Source: Bursaphelenchus xylophilus (taxonomy: Eukaryota; Nematoda; Chromadorea; Rhabditida; Aphelenchoididae). Taken from it: a stretch of DNA of 64,000 bases. The stretch spans positions 7,440,001-7,504,000 of the forward strand of contig CAJFCV020000004.1 in NCBI GenBank assembly GCA_904066235.2, given 5' to 3'. The notes beneath the pieces are model-generated. The model had not been told where the DNA came from. It saw only the letters and a program-made list of their open reading frames with translations, and did no database searches. The translations under genes and the position numbers were made by a program. This document shows, in pieces, positions 28,314 to 39,371 of the stretch; within the stretch, counting starts at the first letter, position 1, and every line of letters starts with the position of its first letter.

Positions 28314-31300
28314 TTACAACTGCTCTCGAATGTTGACAACAAACTTAATAACCGCTTCGCATTTCCTACCAGTCAGATCCGATTTCTCCAAATCCAATTT
28401 CCTCACGATTGGGCCGCGATGATGGGCGGCGATCCTCACCAGCTGCATTATATCTTCGGTCACCTGGCCCACCTTTCGATCAGGTCTGTAAGGCTGGAAT
28501 ATAGCAACAGTCAGTTCGAGATGCTGTTTTAGAGACATTAAATTCATGTCTAATTTCAAGAGGCTGTTGGTGGAAGAAGACGGGGTTATTTGTGATCTCA
28601 ACGGCCTCTCTAGCTGTTCCAGATCCAACGAAATTACCAGCGGTTTGTTGAGGATGTCAGTTCTGCTCAGACTGACTAGTTCCACTGATAATGTGCCAGC
28701 TGATGTTTGGCCAAAGTTGGTTGGAGATTTCTGAAATTAGCGGTTGAAAGCAATGTACCCTCAAAAATAATTATCAATACCCGTTCTAGCCTTATAAACA
28801 TACCGAAGTTTTGGCCAAAGTCAGTTGCGAATTCACATCATAATCATCAATCGCCTTGCGTATCTGATTCACCCAGAACATCTTTTCATTACTGCTTTTG
28901 GCCCTCAGTTGCACTGTAAGTTCCAAGTTCCGGATCTCGAATACATTGCTGTCCAATAGGCTGGCCTCGACTTGCAGATTCTTCAGGACAAATGGAGTCT
29001 TATATAAGGTAAGCCTAACGTCATCTGATGGCGATATCTTGAAATCCTCTGGCTGAAACGCCGGAATAAAGCATTAGTCATCCTTCATTTAGAGATAAAA
29101 CTGCATACCTTTGATATCCCTTCATCGGATGTTGTCAACACTAGCATATCATTGTAAAGCAAAGCTACCAACATCTTGTTCGACTTGTTTTTATTCACGA
29201 TTCCGGACTGTAGGAACTTGCGCGGGCCTAACTCCCTCGTTTCGGATGTAAATTCCAAATGGATGTTTCCGACTTTTATGTTCCGCTGACTCCAATATAA
29301 CATGTTCGTATTTTGCATTTCGGAAATTGCGTTATTTACTCGAGCGCAGAGTGCTTGAAGTAATTGATGGGCGTTGTGAAGGGCCTGGAAGGTCGAGTGA
29401 TTGATAATGTAATAATCAACAGAATTATAAAGCTACCATGCTTATATTATAATTAATTTATTCGTGATGAATATCTCACCTCATAATCCGGGTCTTTCGG
29501 ATTCGTTTCCTTGAGCAATTTCTCGAATATAAGTGGGTATCTGGTGATTCGAGACATCGGAATGAGTAAGTAATAGCTCAGTGATACTCCTCTGACGGCC
29601 TCGTGCTCCTGACATTTCAAATGACATTTTCTAAACTTCTCATTGCTCGTTTCCAAATGATTCAAATAATCGATGGCCGATTGTTGGCCTTCGCAGAAGG
29701 TCACAAACTCCTCGAGGGCATCAATTCGACGGCAAAAGAGCTCACCTAAACATGAATATCCCCAAAAGATTTCACTCAATACCTGGTGGTCTCTTTTGTA
29801 GTCCACTGTAAATCTTCTTGGATAATTTTATTAGGTCATTCCAATTCAAGAACAGCTTGTTCAACTCATCCTCATTTAATACGGTAGCCAACGGTTTCAT
29901 GAAAACATTTCTAACCATCAAAAGATCCTCAGCAAAACGATTTTCGGTCTCAATCAGCTCCTTAAATAGAACAAAATCTTTACCAGGCTACTAAAACAAC
30001 ATAGGCGAGTCTTTAATAAAAATTGATAACTGAAAGGACCAAAAGCAACTTCAAGTTGCAGAAAACGACCATCACAAGCACCCAACACATGGATAATATC
30101 ACAAAAATGACGAAAGGGTTTAGACAAATCAATATCCAAAAGTCCGCTTACCCTTCTCACGGCATCTGATTGACTACTCGATTTTGAAAAAGGAGTAACA
30201 GAAGGCGCGTCCGTCACATTACTATAAAGAAAAAAACTTAAACACCATCACCAATACAATAAATTACACTAACAATCTGATAGCTAACATAAATAACCAC
30301 ACACTCACATCACAATATCTAATCTTACTCAGTAATACCTTACAAAGTCATCCTACCAATGATTCAGCACCTCCTAGGTCAGTTAGAAAAAGTTTATTTA
30401 GAGATTTCTTAACATTAGTTATAAAATTTTCAGATTCCGTTGGATAATCAAAGAGATTCAAAATAATTTACCGAAGTTGTACAAAGTTAGATGGGAAGAG
30501 GAGAGATTCACCGGTGGTCCCTTGTTTCCGCCCCTTCCACCATTCACTGTCCGTTTGTTCGGTGACTTCAATTACATCGCCGGATTTGAAAGAGAGTTCA
30601 TCTGCATGCTGGGCTTCGTAATCAAAAGCGGCATCAGCCAGCTTGGCGCCGATTGGAGTTGAGGCAGCGCTGATTAGCTGAAAATAAGCTCCATCATAAC
30701 AACTTTATGATTAAAAATTGCAATTTGTTTAATAAAAAATCTTATCGAAAGCGCAAACCGTGTAACATGTCATCCAAGAAAAATAAAATTTCATCCCCTT
30801 ACCTGAACATAATTTCCGGGGAACCATCCCACTTTATCCTCCTTTCCGATCACATTTCCTTCCCACCATCCACCTGGAGTTGTGTTTTTTATTTGCACTT
30901 GATCCCCAACATGAAGACTGATCTGATTCTCCGCTGTCGCCTCAAATGCGGCAATCACCTTGGCCTTTCTATCCATTTCCGTTGAATCTCCAGAGGCGCT
31001 AACCGTTGAGGTAGGGAGGGCAGGGGCCGAGTCAGCTTTTTCCACATAATTGGCCGGGAATATGCCTGTTCTTCCATTCGCAGTTCCCTTCCACCATTCA
31101 CCTTCTTGTTCCGTGACAAAGATCCGCTCTCCAATCTTAAGGCTCAGATCCGTTGACTCCACAGCATCAAATTGATACAAAGCGACAAACCATTGGCCTG
31201 ATGGTGAGGATACAGGTTGAGAAGTGGGGGCAATTGCTTGTTGGGAGTTGGAGGGGGTGACATGAGAAGAAAGTTGACGATTCGATTCGACCGAGGATTG

Positions 31301-34277
31301 TTTAGAGGGGACTGAAACATCTTACATCATCTTCAAAGTACTTTATCTTACCATTCTCATTCAGTTTCACATAACTCTTGGGGAACCATCCATTGGTGTC
31401 GTTCTTACCCTGAACCCTTCCTCTCCATCGCATTTCCGTTTTTTCTAGGATCTCGATGGTATCGCCTTTCGCGAAACTTAATTCTGAGTCATAACGGGCT
31501 TTCCAGGGGAACTGGGCAACACCCACAGCGATGACGACGTCGTTGGAAGTGGCTACTGAAGCTGGGGCTGGTTTGACCGGAGAGGGGATGTCTCCTGGAG
31601 GGGCGTCGTACATTGTGGAGGGTGGTTGGGCAACTGGGGTTCCGGCGGCAAAGGCGGAACCTAAAATAATATAAATTAGTATCCGACCATCAAAAACAAA
31701 AAGCGAAAACTTTATCGAACTATTCTTTGTTAGCCCTCTTAAGCCTGCACTTACTAAAATCAGTATTAAAATCCTTTTCCGTTGGCTCTTCTTTAATACT
31801 AGCCAATGGTTCCGTCGATGGAGAAGCAGAAGTCGAGTTTTGAATGGGACTGGTCTTCTTGGCAATGGGCTCTGCGAACGAAGCCGGGAACCACCCAACC
31901 TTCTCCTTGATCTGACCAGCCAACCATCCTGGTTCCGACGCATGCCCTTCGAAAACAAGGATGGTATCACCTGGCTGGAGGGAAAGTTCATCATCAGATC
32001 GGGCCACAAATTCATATAATGCGCGGTATTTGACTGGCGGCTTGTCGGATGAATTCTGAGGAGAAGCATGAGTGGTTTGTCCAGATGGTGCAACTAAAAA
32101 GTATATTATACTCTTGAATCTCGGCGATTTGCTTACAAGGATCTCCCTGTTTTGGAGCAAATGGGTCATTGAAGCTGGTGGGGAAGGCATTCGCATCAGG
32201 TGGGGCTTCGTAAAGATCATTCTGTTTGGGGAAAGCGTTGAATCCATCACCAGTGCCAAAGGCATTCGATCCGAACGCATCATTCGTCGAGTTAAAGTTG
32301 GTATTGAAATTATTTGAATTGGAGTTGAAAGCAGCACTCATTGGTGGGACTTGTGCCCTTCTCTTCTCACTGACTTTCTTATGGAGTTCCGTTTGTTTGG
32401 CAACGAATTTCTCGAGCATTTCCCGATACACATCACCAATCTTTTTCAGACGTTCTTCTCCAGCATCAAACTCGGGTTTCTTCTGCAAAAACAACAATAT
32501 AAGATTCAAAAGTAATGTTTACCTCATTCACCAATTTCTTCTGATTCTCCAGGCGTTGAGTGGAATCTTGAATTTCGTTTTGGGCATTCTTGATCTGATT
32601 TTTTCTTTCCTCAATCAAATTTCTGATCTGTTCGATCTCTTTTCCTCTGGACAAGCTCTTTTGACATTCCGTTTGAAGTTGCAAGTTGCTATGAGAAACC
32701 CTTTCACATTGAACGGCGAGCTGAAATAAAACGATCAGACTCATATGTACATGACACAAAGCATAAAGGTTTTCTTCACATACTTGTTGATTCTTAGCCT
32801 GAAGTTCTTGAATCTTCGCCACTTTCTGGTCTCGCTGACCTCTCATAGCTTCGATTTCACTCGTGATTGCAATGATTTCATCTCTTGATGCATTCGAATC
32901 AAGTGTAAGTTGAGCCGCTTTCTCTTCCAGGCCTTGCAATTGAAACGTCATCGTCTTGTGGCGTTGTTGGATTTGGGCCGTTTTCTCTTTTTCGGCTTGG
33001 AGTTGAGTCTAAAACAACAAAAAGAAAAATATAACAAAGTAAGAAGACTAACCTCAAGATCCTTAACATGTCTTTGTTCCAGCAATTTCATCCTCTCTTC
33101 GTCGGCCTTCCTTCGTTGTTCTTCTCGTTCAGCTCGAAGTTTTGCTTCTTCTGCTGCTCGCTGTTCCTCCAGCTCCTTTTCCCGTTGTCTTTGGACTTCA
33201 AGTTCAGCTTGTCGTATCCTCTCCTGTTCCAATCGTTCCTGTTCTCGACGTTCGGCCTCTGCTCTTTCCTTCCGTTCGATCTCCATCCTACGTCTTTCTT
33301 CTTCTTCTCGAAGGATCTGTCGTCGCCGTTCCAATTCGGCCTCTCCTTTGTCTAGATTATCCCTTCGTTTATCTTCGAATGTCTTTAAAGTGGGGGTTTT
33401 CTGTGGCGGATCCTCGCCCGGAGTGATTGCTGGCGATTCTGTCTTTGGACGGGAAGCAAACGTATCCAACTCTGGTGGGAGTTTAGGAGGAAGGGCGTAT
33501 CCGGCCTAAAAGTTAAACAAAATGATTTAAAATTTTCTCTTACCTTGACCTGGTCAATCAAAAACATGGCCACACAAAACTTTTCGATAGTCAAATACCC
33601 CTCCTTATTGTTGTCTGCCAAGTTCCAAATTTGTCCAAGAATTGGCGCTGGCAGTTGACTTTCTCCCATTACTCCTCTAACCTGTTGACCAGTCAAATAA
33701 TCTTTTCGTTCTCTATCCAATTGATTGAACCGTTGAGAGTACTTTAGTTTGGTACTGTGCGGCATTGTCCAATCCCCTAATTCCTTTGTGCCCATTTTGA
33801 ATTCCGGTTGTATTTGAGTTGGAGGTTGTGGTGGAGGTCCTCCCATATAAGGTTGTGGCATCTGAGGCATTCCATAGGCCGGAGGTCGGACAAAGGCTTG
33901 AGGAGGAGCTTGTTGAATCACTTTCATAGAGTCAGGAAGAATATTTGGAAGAGGAAGTCCGGACAGAGCATTGCGAATTAGTTTTACTGCTACGGCAAAC
34001 TCAATCTTGTCCAAACGACCATCCTTGTTCATATCAGCTAGGTTCCATACCTAAAATATTTTTGTAATTGCAAGAAGAACAAAAATTTCCCCTAAAAGCA
34101 AAGAAATAAAATCAAAACACCGGTTACTTGTGCCAAGACGTTAGGTGGAAGTCCACTTTTCAGCATGAAACCTCTTGCTTGTTCACCATTCAGAAATCCG
34201 TCTGTAGGTTTGAGTGTAATGAATTGGATCTCATTTTGTTGGAACTCCAACGAGGTAACAACCCACGGGTTGTTCAT
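28314..34277 (-). CDS. itsn-1: Intersectin, with DH-PH-C2 tail (long form)
   Basis: Endocytic scaffold linking clathrin-coated pits, dynamin and actin. Sixteen exons: 34277-34128, 34050-33544, 33505-33053, 33008-32784, 32720-32523, 32482-32137, 32093-31755, 31660-31352, 31311-30803, 30677-30472, 30221-30152, 29960-29783, 29745-29480, 29384-29109, 29052-28804, 28730-28314. The long product is 1565 residues. Two EH domains (about 5-95 and 137-219), a Glu/Arg/Gln coiled coil (about 240-510), five SH3 domains (from about 642, 783, 882, 958 and 1024, each ending ALYDF/WFP-like), a RhoGEF DH domain (1105-1280, starting ELIETENRFAEDL), a PH-like region (1290-1425) and a C2-like tail (1435-1560). If intron 10 is retained, a stop at 30470-30468 gives a 1081-residue short form ending in the fifth SH3. 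The DH domain would act on Cdc42-type GTPases. Confidence 0.88.
30464..30477 (-). promoter_or_regulatory. Stop-or-splice switch at the end of the fifth SH3 exon
   Basis: On the minus strand the exon ends CTT CG followed by GTAAAT. Spliced, CG joins T of the next exon (30221) to give Arg and the frame continues into the DH domain. Unspliced, the same bases read CGG TAA, Arg then stop. Both forms therefore keep the same last residue. The signal is a direct reading; regulated use is inferred from mammalian ITSN short and long forms. Confidence 0.65.
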
Positions 34278-34724
34278 CCCGGTCTAATGTTATCTGCAAA
34301 TAATTTTCAGTGAAAATAAACATTGGAAAAGAGCAAAAACAGATGATTCAGACGGAAAATCGCTAAGATTCGCAAAAAACCTCGTTGGAAATCGCAATCG
34401 CCATGTTAAAAGTCGGGCTTAAACCTGAAGTAACCCTCTGACTGTTAGGGAACAGCATTTAGAGCGGAAAAATTGAAAATCGATGTCCACTTTGAGAAGG
34501 AACGAGAGAAAAACGTCTGCAGAGAAATAAATGCATAAAATTTGACGTTTTTGTCCATAAGATATCAAAATCTTTCGGATCAGAGGTCCGAGTTCGTAAG
34601 TACAAGAAAAGCCAAGCGTGCTTTCTAAAGTGTTTGCAACAATTTAACGGCTTCACGGATTTAGAAAAAAGGAGCTGACGTTATTTTTGGCAAATAAATT
34701 GAATAAAATTATTTTGCACTGAAG

Positions 34725-34902
34725 ATGACTGACACAGACAGCACAGTACGTATTAGTCGAAGTCGCAAGGCCCTTGTCCCTGAACCCTACTCATGCAAAT
34801 CGTGTGCAAATAGTTTCCTCCCTTCTCGATGCCGTAAAAAGAGATCCCGATCGTATTAGCGACCGGCTAAATGAAGGTCATCTCGGACTAAAGAACTGGT
34901 AA
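34725..34902 (+). CDS. Doubtful micro-gene or upstream ORF
   Basis: Unspliced, an ATG at 34725 opens 44 codons ending at 34859, with a CxxC pair. If an intron 34756-34813 is removed (weak GTCGAA donor, AAATAG acceptor), the product is 39 residues ending DRLNEGHLGLKNW at 34902. The second exon has protein-like composition (LLDAVKRDPDRISDRLNEG), which is why it is listed. It sits in the gap between intersectin and the clarin-like gene, 34 bp before the latter's start. It could equally be an upstream ORF in that transcript or chance. Confidence 0.25.
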
Positions 34903-34936
34903 ATGCGGTCTTCACTGCAGCTGAAGATCTGGTATA

Positions 34937-35723
34937 ATGAAGAGTTCGCGACGGTTGGCTATCTTCATTAGTCTTGTTGTTTATGTTATTGGGACCAGTT
35001 TGGTGCTAGTGGCGTTGTCAACAGATTTCTGGGCGGAGTCGGAGCCATTGCATCGGTTTGGGAAAGCATCCAAGTACAGCTATTTCCATACTGGACTATT
35101 TGTTGGAGTGAGACAACTAGATTATGGGTATGGGCCAAGACGGGAATATTTTTCTAGTGAGTTAAATATTATCTGCTTTTACCGTATGTATAATCTTTCA
35201 GTGTTTGCCGAACTTGATGACGGGATCAGCTTTTTCGGCAAGTTCACTTGGATCTTCACTTTGTTTTTGATTGGCGTTGGTCTCATTTGGAGCTTCGTCG
35301 GCCTCTTCGTTTCCTTCCTGAACTTATTTGTCGAAGAAATCAATACTGTTGCTGGCCCAAGAGGTCTTCACATCTGGAGTTGGCTAAGTGGTGAGATTTA
35401 AAATGTCTATTATTACATATTTTCCCAGTCGCCTCGTATGTCTTCGCGATGACGTTATACTGCAAACAATTTTTTGGGACGATGAGGTATAACGTGCTTT
35501 TGAGAGAGCACTTACTGGATGATTTTTCCTCCGACGGCTTGGTACAGTAAGTGTAATACCAACCAAATTCATCCACTGTTTTAGTCTCGGGGTATCCTTT
35601 TATGTATTCTGCATGGCCACAGTATTACACATCTTTCCATCAGTGATGATTTTACTCACAGATGAACGGGAAAAGATTAGCGAAAAAGAAAAAAGTATGG
35701 ATCCAACAGTTTTATTATATTAA
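34937..35723 (+). CDS. Clarin/claudin-like four-TM protein
   Basis: Exons 34937-35156, 35202-35390, 35429-35546 and 35585-35723 give 221 residues. The first TM (about 8-30) is followed by an extracellular STDFW AES motif, typical of clarin and PMP22/claudin superfamily members, which usually have a W in the first loop. Further TM segments lie at about 85-110, 130-148 and 178-202. The second splice site lies in a stretch that is also open if unspliced: 35157-35201 is 45 bp, GTGAGT to TTTCAG, a multiple of three. Retention would give 236 residues. The C-terminal tail is Glu/Lys-rich and cytosolic. Clarins act in hair-cell and photoreceptor membranes in vertebrates; the nematode role is not known to me. 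It is transcribed divergently from intersectin. Confidence 0.7.
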
Positions 35724-35782
35724 CCATATTTACAAAATTGCGTCAAAACATGGAATAAATGAAGTCAGAAGATGATTGAGTA

Positions 35783-37692
35783 TCAATTCTTTTTGGTGAG
35801 TAAAACAAGATACTTCCCTGAGTTTTCTCCGACCGGAAATATTGTGTGGAAATATGACTTTATATTGTACAAAGTCCGTAGCTTGCTCCCGATTGATGTT
35901 TGATCCAGTTCGGAGAGTAGTTTATCATACATAACTATGTATTTTGCATCTCCAACATATTTATTCCAATGGGATGAGATCGCGGCAGTCGTGTTTTGGA
36001 AGAATATGTCTTGAGGAGTCGTGTCCTGAAAAGATGGTACAAAATTAATAAAAAAACGATAAAACATGCGACATCTCATGATAAAACAGTCCAAGCTTAC
36101 CCTGTCTCCCTCTCTGACAACACTAATACAATCCAATTGCGTAATCGTCCACTTCAATCCATCTGGATGTAGATAAGCATATTGCGGGATACTGTAGCAT
36201 GGAGTCAAATACGATATAATTCCACCATTCGTTGCCTTGATCCCATTCCTCAGTTCATTAACAACACTCAGATGACCAATTTGATGGAGTCCACCAAAAA
36301 ACATGAACAATGGGATATTAATCAAGGCAATGATCAGCAAAGAACTTCCAGGTCTCAATCTCGAGTAAATTGAAGAAACCACAGGGATTATGAATGGAAT
36401 GACGGGAAGCAGAAATCGATGCTCTTTGTGAGGTATCAATGAATGAACAATGATATAAGACAAGGAGAGGATGGCATAAATAACAATCTGAGGCTCATGG
36501 GATATCATCCATTTGACATGTTGATGAACCTGTCGAATGCTGGTCAAAACAATAAGGGATAACACTGTCATCTCAATGGGAGCGAGAGAGTAAAGTCCAG
36601 CAATGTAGTAGAAAGCAGAGTTGACTCCGAATTGGGCACTTCCACCTTGATAGATATTGAAGAGAAAGAAATTCAGGACGGGGAATGTAAAGCGGCCATA
36701 AAACAGATAGTCCACAAATGTTGAAATGGTCAGTAGAGAAAGAGAGACGGTCAAAAAGTACCTAAAATACAAATAGCAATAATCCAACATTCATTACTCA
36801 CTTTAAAATTCGAAATCCTCCAAGATAAAGCTGATACAAAACTAAAGGTGCCCAAATAATAGCGGAGGTTGGTCTGATTAGCCCAGCAAGTAAGACAAGC
36901 GGGATAAACGATCGCTTGGGATAGAAACCTGCCGCGTATATTCCCAACAACATTTCAATTGTATTGGCTAATGATCTTGGTAGCGAGTACAAGATAAACC
37001 AATTGAGTTGATACAAAATCAAAGCGTTCTTCTCAGCATCAGCATACTCTAAAGATAAAGCTAAAAATAAGGCACAATGTGCTTACTCAGCAGCTTCCTG
37101 TACGCCTTCTGAATAGCGAAATCGGATATCAACGTAAATAGAAAGTGAATAACAACTGGAATTGCTCGAATTAACACTCCAGAATCGATCTTTAGCAACT
37201 TCAAAATGTAATAAGGACTCATGTAGAGTAAAGGATGCAGGTAAGATCTCAAAGCGTTGTTCGGATCCCATTCCCAGGTCGTCTCGCCTTTTCCAAACAC
37301 CTGCCCATAAGAAATCTCAATACTCTAAACATGGATCAATGAAATGTAAATTTACGACATACTTGGAAATACTCATCAGGGACAAACCATGTCCTCAGCC
37401 AAACGAATGTGACCACTCGGAATAAAACAAGTTGTTTGTTGGAAAGAACCCATTCAATAAGTTTCGAGGACCAAGTTGCATCTAAAAATTAATCACTGAT
37501 GAGGAAACAATTACCATGTGATCTGGCCATAAAGCAATGTTCTATTGGCAAGTTGTTTGCGAATTTTGGTGACGATCTCGAGTTCCAAGCCTTTTGCAGA
37601 TTTTGGATATAATTTTTACGAAAAATACGCAATGCCAAAAACGTTTGCGTCTCGAAACCGCTCGTTAAAGTAATATCTGGAAAATCTGTCAT
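35783..37692 (-). CDS. PIGB: GPI mannosyltransferase III (PIG-B), glycosyltransferase family 22
   Basis: Transfers the third mannose to the GPI-anchor precursor in the ER membrane, using dolichol-phosphate mannose. Six exons, 37692-37515, 37481-37363, 37324-37087, 37048-36802, 36761-36101 and 36025-35783, give 561 residues, close to the usual PIG-B length. Family marks include the lumenal loop FVPDEYFQ, where DE is expected to be catalytic in GT22 enzymes, then TWEWDPNNALRSYLHP, and the HKEHRFLLPVIPF motif near residue 370. Multiple TM segments lie throughout. The last intron (36100-36026, 75 bp) is in frame and free of stops, so an unspliced read would look continuous. The DE motif and HKEHRF are both intact, so the enzyme should be active. 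It is convergent with the clarin-like gene, 60 bp apart. Confidence 0.88.
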
Positions 37693-37989
37693 GTAAACTT
37701 AAGGGAACAACTGCTAATCATTGTAAATACGCATACAGTGACGTATCCACATAGCACTTACAAGTATAGTTATATAAATGCTTCAAAAAGAAGCCACATT
37801 TTTTTAAAAAAAAAGATAAAACACAAAATATTTGTCCGTATGACGGATTTTTTAGAAATAAAAAAAATAAATAACATTTTATAAAACTTTTTTGGAATTC
37901 TATTTTCTAGCTAACTTGTCAAATATATTTATAAAAGGAAAGGTATTGTACATTTTCTTAAAACTGTAAACCTTGTTTTAGATCTCAAA

Positions 37990-38555
37990 ATGATGAACGA
38001 TCCTACAGTAATCGAGCCGTGGCCTCCTCGAACTCTAATGACCACAGAAACGCCTTTACGAGGAATCACACCGATAGCCGATCTCAAACCAGGGGTTAAG
38101 AATCTCAACTGTTCCTTTATTATCCTCGAGAAGTGTAAACATCTCTTGCTATGATTTTATTGATGTTTAGCCCAATCCAGAATGGCAGCCAATGGTCATT
38201 CGCATTGTCAATTCAAAGTGGCCGATGAGAGTGCGTCTATAAATCTGACTGTCTGGGATCAAGCAGCGGAGTATCTTCAGCCTGGCGATGTTTGCTCTCT
38301 CAAATCAGGATCTACGAGTGTTTATAAAGGATCGATGAGTTTGAATTGTGGGAAGAACTCCGAAGTCCTAAAAGTGGGAAGAATCGTTCATCCCATCTCA
38401 TTACAGCCGGATATGTCATTGTATAACGAAGAATACGATCGAATATTTAGTAATAGCAACAAATCAATGGATGATAGTGATGGTAAGTTCTCTGTTTATT
38501 CTTTTTTATTATTTTAGGTTTAAAACGAGGAGGTCCTGGTCGGAAAGGGGATTGA
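37990..38555 (+). CDS. NABP: SOSS complex subunit B (NABP/hSSB-like single-strand DNA binding protein)
   Basis: Binds single-stranded DNA in the DNA-damage response and, in animals, works with the INTS3-type subunit. Three exons, 37990-38134, 38171-38482 and 38518-38555, give 164 residues. The OB fold spans about residues 25-130: DLKPGVKNLNCSFIILEK, CQFKVADESASINLTVWD, then QPGDVCSL and a YKGSMSLNCG strand, matching the SOSS-B pattern. The N terminus has about 25 extra residues compared with human hSSB1. The C-terminal tail is short and ends GGPGRKGD, much shorter than vertebrate forms. AATAAA occurs at 38608-38613. Two ATG codons lie in tandem at the start; the first was chosen. Confidence 0.85.
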
Positions 38556-39371
38556 AGTGCCATGCACCCGTAATTTATTGTATTAGTAAGACTGTAAAGT
38601 TTTAAATAATAAACGCTATTATTAGCCTATCATTTGGTTATGTCGTTGTACGTTGAATTCTGAGAAGTTTCAAACCGTTCCCAGAACAGTAAAGCGCGAC
38701 AAACTCGCTTATACCAGCGTCGAACCCTGGCGCTCCTCTCCATCGTTTCCATTTTCAAACTTATAAAGAGCCGCTTCTCATGAGTACTGTGGTGCAAATC
38801 CAAGGGAGATGACGGCTTATGAGCGAAAAAACGGTGTTCAACCTGTGAGTTGGACTGTATTTGGTGCGCCATATAAGCTGATTATCACAACGCAACGGGT
38901 TTGAGGTATATACGTATGTCTAAGAAAGGCTTCGACTGAAAAAGCAACAGAAAACCCGCCTTAATGTTGTTGTATAGATTTCCCATTTGTCACGCTTACT
39001 ATCTCGCAAAAATATGTAATTATTTATTACACATTAAATACTGTGAAAACGGCAATCTTTTTGTTTGCATTAAATAAATTGTCAGAGGTCATAAACAATG
39101 GCCGTTATTAGAAATCAATCCGCCATTACCTTCATCCCAAACATCATTCAGCGATGTTGTTGTAGGCGTTTGCACAAGTTTACTATTATATTTATTGTGT
39201 TCCAAAGCTCATCAAATAAATGAGTCACAATATCAGCGTTGATAACTGAAATAAAAACTGACGTCCATGCCTTCAGCAAACACTGTCTAATGATGGTGAT
39301 AAGGCGTAAAAATTGCCTATCCCCGAGTTGAGAAAAACGCCTCAGGCCGGCTTTCTTTGCATTTGAATGCA
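38556..39371. other. Intergenic region
   Basis: Beyond the SOSS-B polyadenylation signal I see no coding exon. It should include the promoter of the aspartic protease, whose signal peptide exon begins at 39372. Confidence 0.4.

Noticed and set aside
28314..30221. A separate RhoGEF gene downstream of intersectin
   Set aside because: The DH exons lack their own start codon, and phase at 30472/30221 fits a direct join to the fifth SH3 exon. The long intersectin model explains everything.
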